From: Desulfobacteraceae bacterium
GTDB taxonomy: Bacteria > Desulfobacterota > DSM-4660 > Desulfatiglandales > Desulfatiglandaceae
NCBI GenBank assembly: GCA_016783065.1
Contig: JADHXI010000017.1
Coordinates: forward strand, 1-34,713
Direction of reading: 5' to 3'
DNA length: 34,713 bases
Part shown: positions 33,670 to 34,713 of the stretch, one piece after another
Position numbering within the stretch: the first letter of the stretch is position 1
Layout of the letters: the number at the start of each line of letters is the position of its first letter
Notes under the pieces: model-generated
What the model was told of the DNA's origin: nothing
The model's database searches: none
What the model saw: only the letters and a program-made list of their open reading frames with translations
Made by a program: the position numbers and the translations under genes

Positions 33670-34080
33670 TCATGATCTCCTGGTCACAAATCTTGTAGCA
33701 AATGGAAGTTTATGGCCGGCCAAACGGAAGGCCTCTGCGGCCATGGTGTCCCCAACCCCCTCAAGTTCATAGAGAATTCGTCCTGGCTTTATCACAGCCA
33801 CCCACCCATCCGGACTGGCCTTACCTTTGCCCATCCTCGTCTCCGCCGGTTTCTTACCGACCGGCTTGTCCGGAAAAACCCGGATCCAGACCTTGCCGCC
33901 GCGCTTTACATGCCTTGTTATCGCAACGCGTGCAGCCTCTATTTGTTGGGCAGTCATATGACCACACTCCAAGGCCTGTAGTCCATAGTCGCCAAATCCC
34001 AAGGTACTTCCCCGGAAAGCCTTACCCTTTGTTCTTCCTCTCTGTCTCTTGCGAAACTTGACCTTCTTTGGGCTCAGCAT
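33670..34080 (-). CDS. rplP: 50S ribosomal protein L16
   Basis: L16 organises the A-site tRNA region. It starts [20 protein letters not shown], with [20 protein letters not shown] and [20 protein letters not shown]. It has 136 residues, and ends [10 protein letters not shown]. Confidence 0.98.
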   Translation of the reverse strand: MLSPKKVKFRKRQRGRTKGKAFRGSTLGFGDYGLQALECGHMTAQQIEAARVAITRHVKRGGKVWIRVFPDKPVGKKPAETRMGKGKASPDGWVAVIKPGRILYELEGVGDTMAAEAFRLAGHKLPFATRFVTRRS

Positions 34081-34089
34081 GTGTCGTCC

Positions 34090-34713
34090 CTATTCTTTCT
34101 TAGCTTTGTCAGGTAAAATTTCACCTTTGAATATGGTTACCTTCACCCCAATAACGCCGTATGTTGTGAATGCTTCAGCAAAACCGTAATCTATATTAGC
34201 CCGAATGGTGTGAAGCGGGACCCTTCCCTCTCGGTACCACTCCCGGCGGGCCATCTCAGCGCCACCCAGCCTTCCGCTACAGGCGATCTTGATGCCTTGG
34301 GCACCAAACCTCAAGGCGACACTGACGCTTTTTTTCATGGCCCGCCTGAACGCGACGCGTCGCACCAATTGAAGGGCCACATTCTCTGCCACCAACTGCG
34401 CTTCAACCTCGGCTTTTCGTACCTCCTGAATATCAATGATGACCTCGCGATTGATCTCTCTCTCGAGGTCTCTCTTTATCTTTTCAATCTCAGAACCCTT
34501 TTTCCCTATGATTATACCAGGTCTGGCAGCATGTAGGCGGATGCGGACTTTGCTGGCGGCCCTTTCAATCTCAATTCTTGCCACCCCGGCCTGGGAGACC
34601 TTCTCCTTTAAGAATTTCCTTATTTTGTAATCTTCCAGTACGAAATCGCTGTATTCCCTTCCCGCAAACCATCTGGAATCCCAATTCCTGTTTATCCCCA
34701 GTCTAAAACCGAT
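34090..34713 (-). CDS. rpsC: 30S ribosomal protein S3 (5' end outside the window)
   Basis: S3 lines the mRNA entry and holds a KH domain: [20 protein letters not shown], then [20 protein letters not shown] and the C-terminal [18 protein letters not shown]. The open frame runs unbroken to the window edge, beginning [18 protein letters not shown], so about nine N-terminal residues are missing. The apparent internal GTG at 34584 is not the start. Confidence 0.97.
   Translation of the reverse strand: MGFRLGINRNWDSRWFAGREYSDFVLEDYKIRKFLKEKVSQAGVARIEIERAASKVRIRLHAARPGIIIGKKGSEIEKIKRDLEREINREVIIDIQEVRKAEVEAQLVAENVALQLVRRVAFRRAMKKSVSVALRFGAQGIKIACSGRLGGAEMARREWYREGRVPLHTIRANIDYGFAEAFTTYGVIGVKVTIFKGEILPDKAKKE

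Noticed and set aside
1-34713. CRISPR arrays, phage genes or complete insertion sequences
   Set aside because: None seen; no regularly spaced repeats, integrase or transposase in any frame.

Overview
The window reads as a chromosomal segment of an anaerobic bacterium of the Desulfobacterota (former Deltaproteobacteria). This is inferred from the six-gene Rnf complex with its own ApbE, the rpsF-rpsR-DUF2232-rplI-dnaB-hflX string, pyrB-pyrC beside an NtrC-type regulator, many TTG/GTG starts, and one gene that appears to use selenocysteine. No tool was run; names rest on motifs and gene order.

Layout. 1-1180: sparse, with a truncated response regulator and tRNA-Leu(CAG), which has a recognisable promoter and a downstream hairpin. 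1181-9253 (+): ribF, then a good sigma-70 promoter and an rnfC-D-G-E-A-B-apbE operon. It ends in a strong intrinsic terminator that lies inside the 3' end of the convergent hflX gene. 9219-14441 (-): the rpsF operon (rpsF, rpsR, DUF2232, rplI, dnaB, hflX) behind a promoter and a structured leader. 14652-19820 (-): an accessory stretch with a DUF2304 protein, two glycosyltransferases, a MITE-like palindromic element, a DUF6765 protein, a coiled-coil lipoprotein with a LytR_C-like domain, and a DUF1847 remnant. 20088-23672 (-): pyrB, pyrC and a sigma-54 activator, translationally coupled. 23759-34713 (-): the spc/alpha ribosomal protein operon from rplQ back to rpsC, which is cut by the window edge; adk and map are absent between secY and infA.

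Main discovery. rnfB is split by an in-frame TGA at 7396-7398. The two halves join, with no frameshift, into one normal 288-residue RnfB. The TGA sits exactly where the first cysteine of the conserved ANCGGCGYPGC cluster motif belongs, giving UxxCx4Cx17C, and a stem-loop follows at SECIS distance. The best reading is an RnfB selenoprotein with selenocysteine ligating, or standing next to, an Fe-S cluster of the Rnf ion pump.

Secondary discoveries. RnfA is fused to an N-terminal lipoprotein domain. rnfD and hflX both lack a canonical start and carry ATC exactly where ATG is expected. The pyrB leader is a terminator whose first arm could instead pair with the pyrB ribosome binding site.
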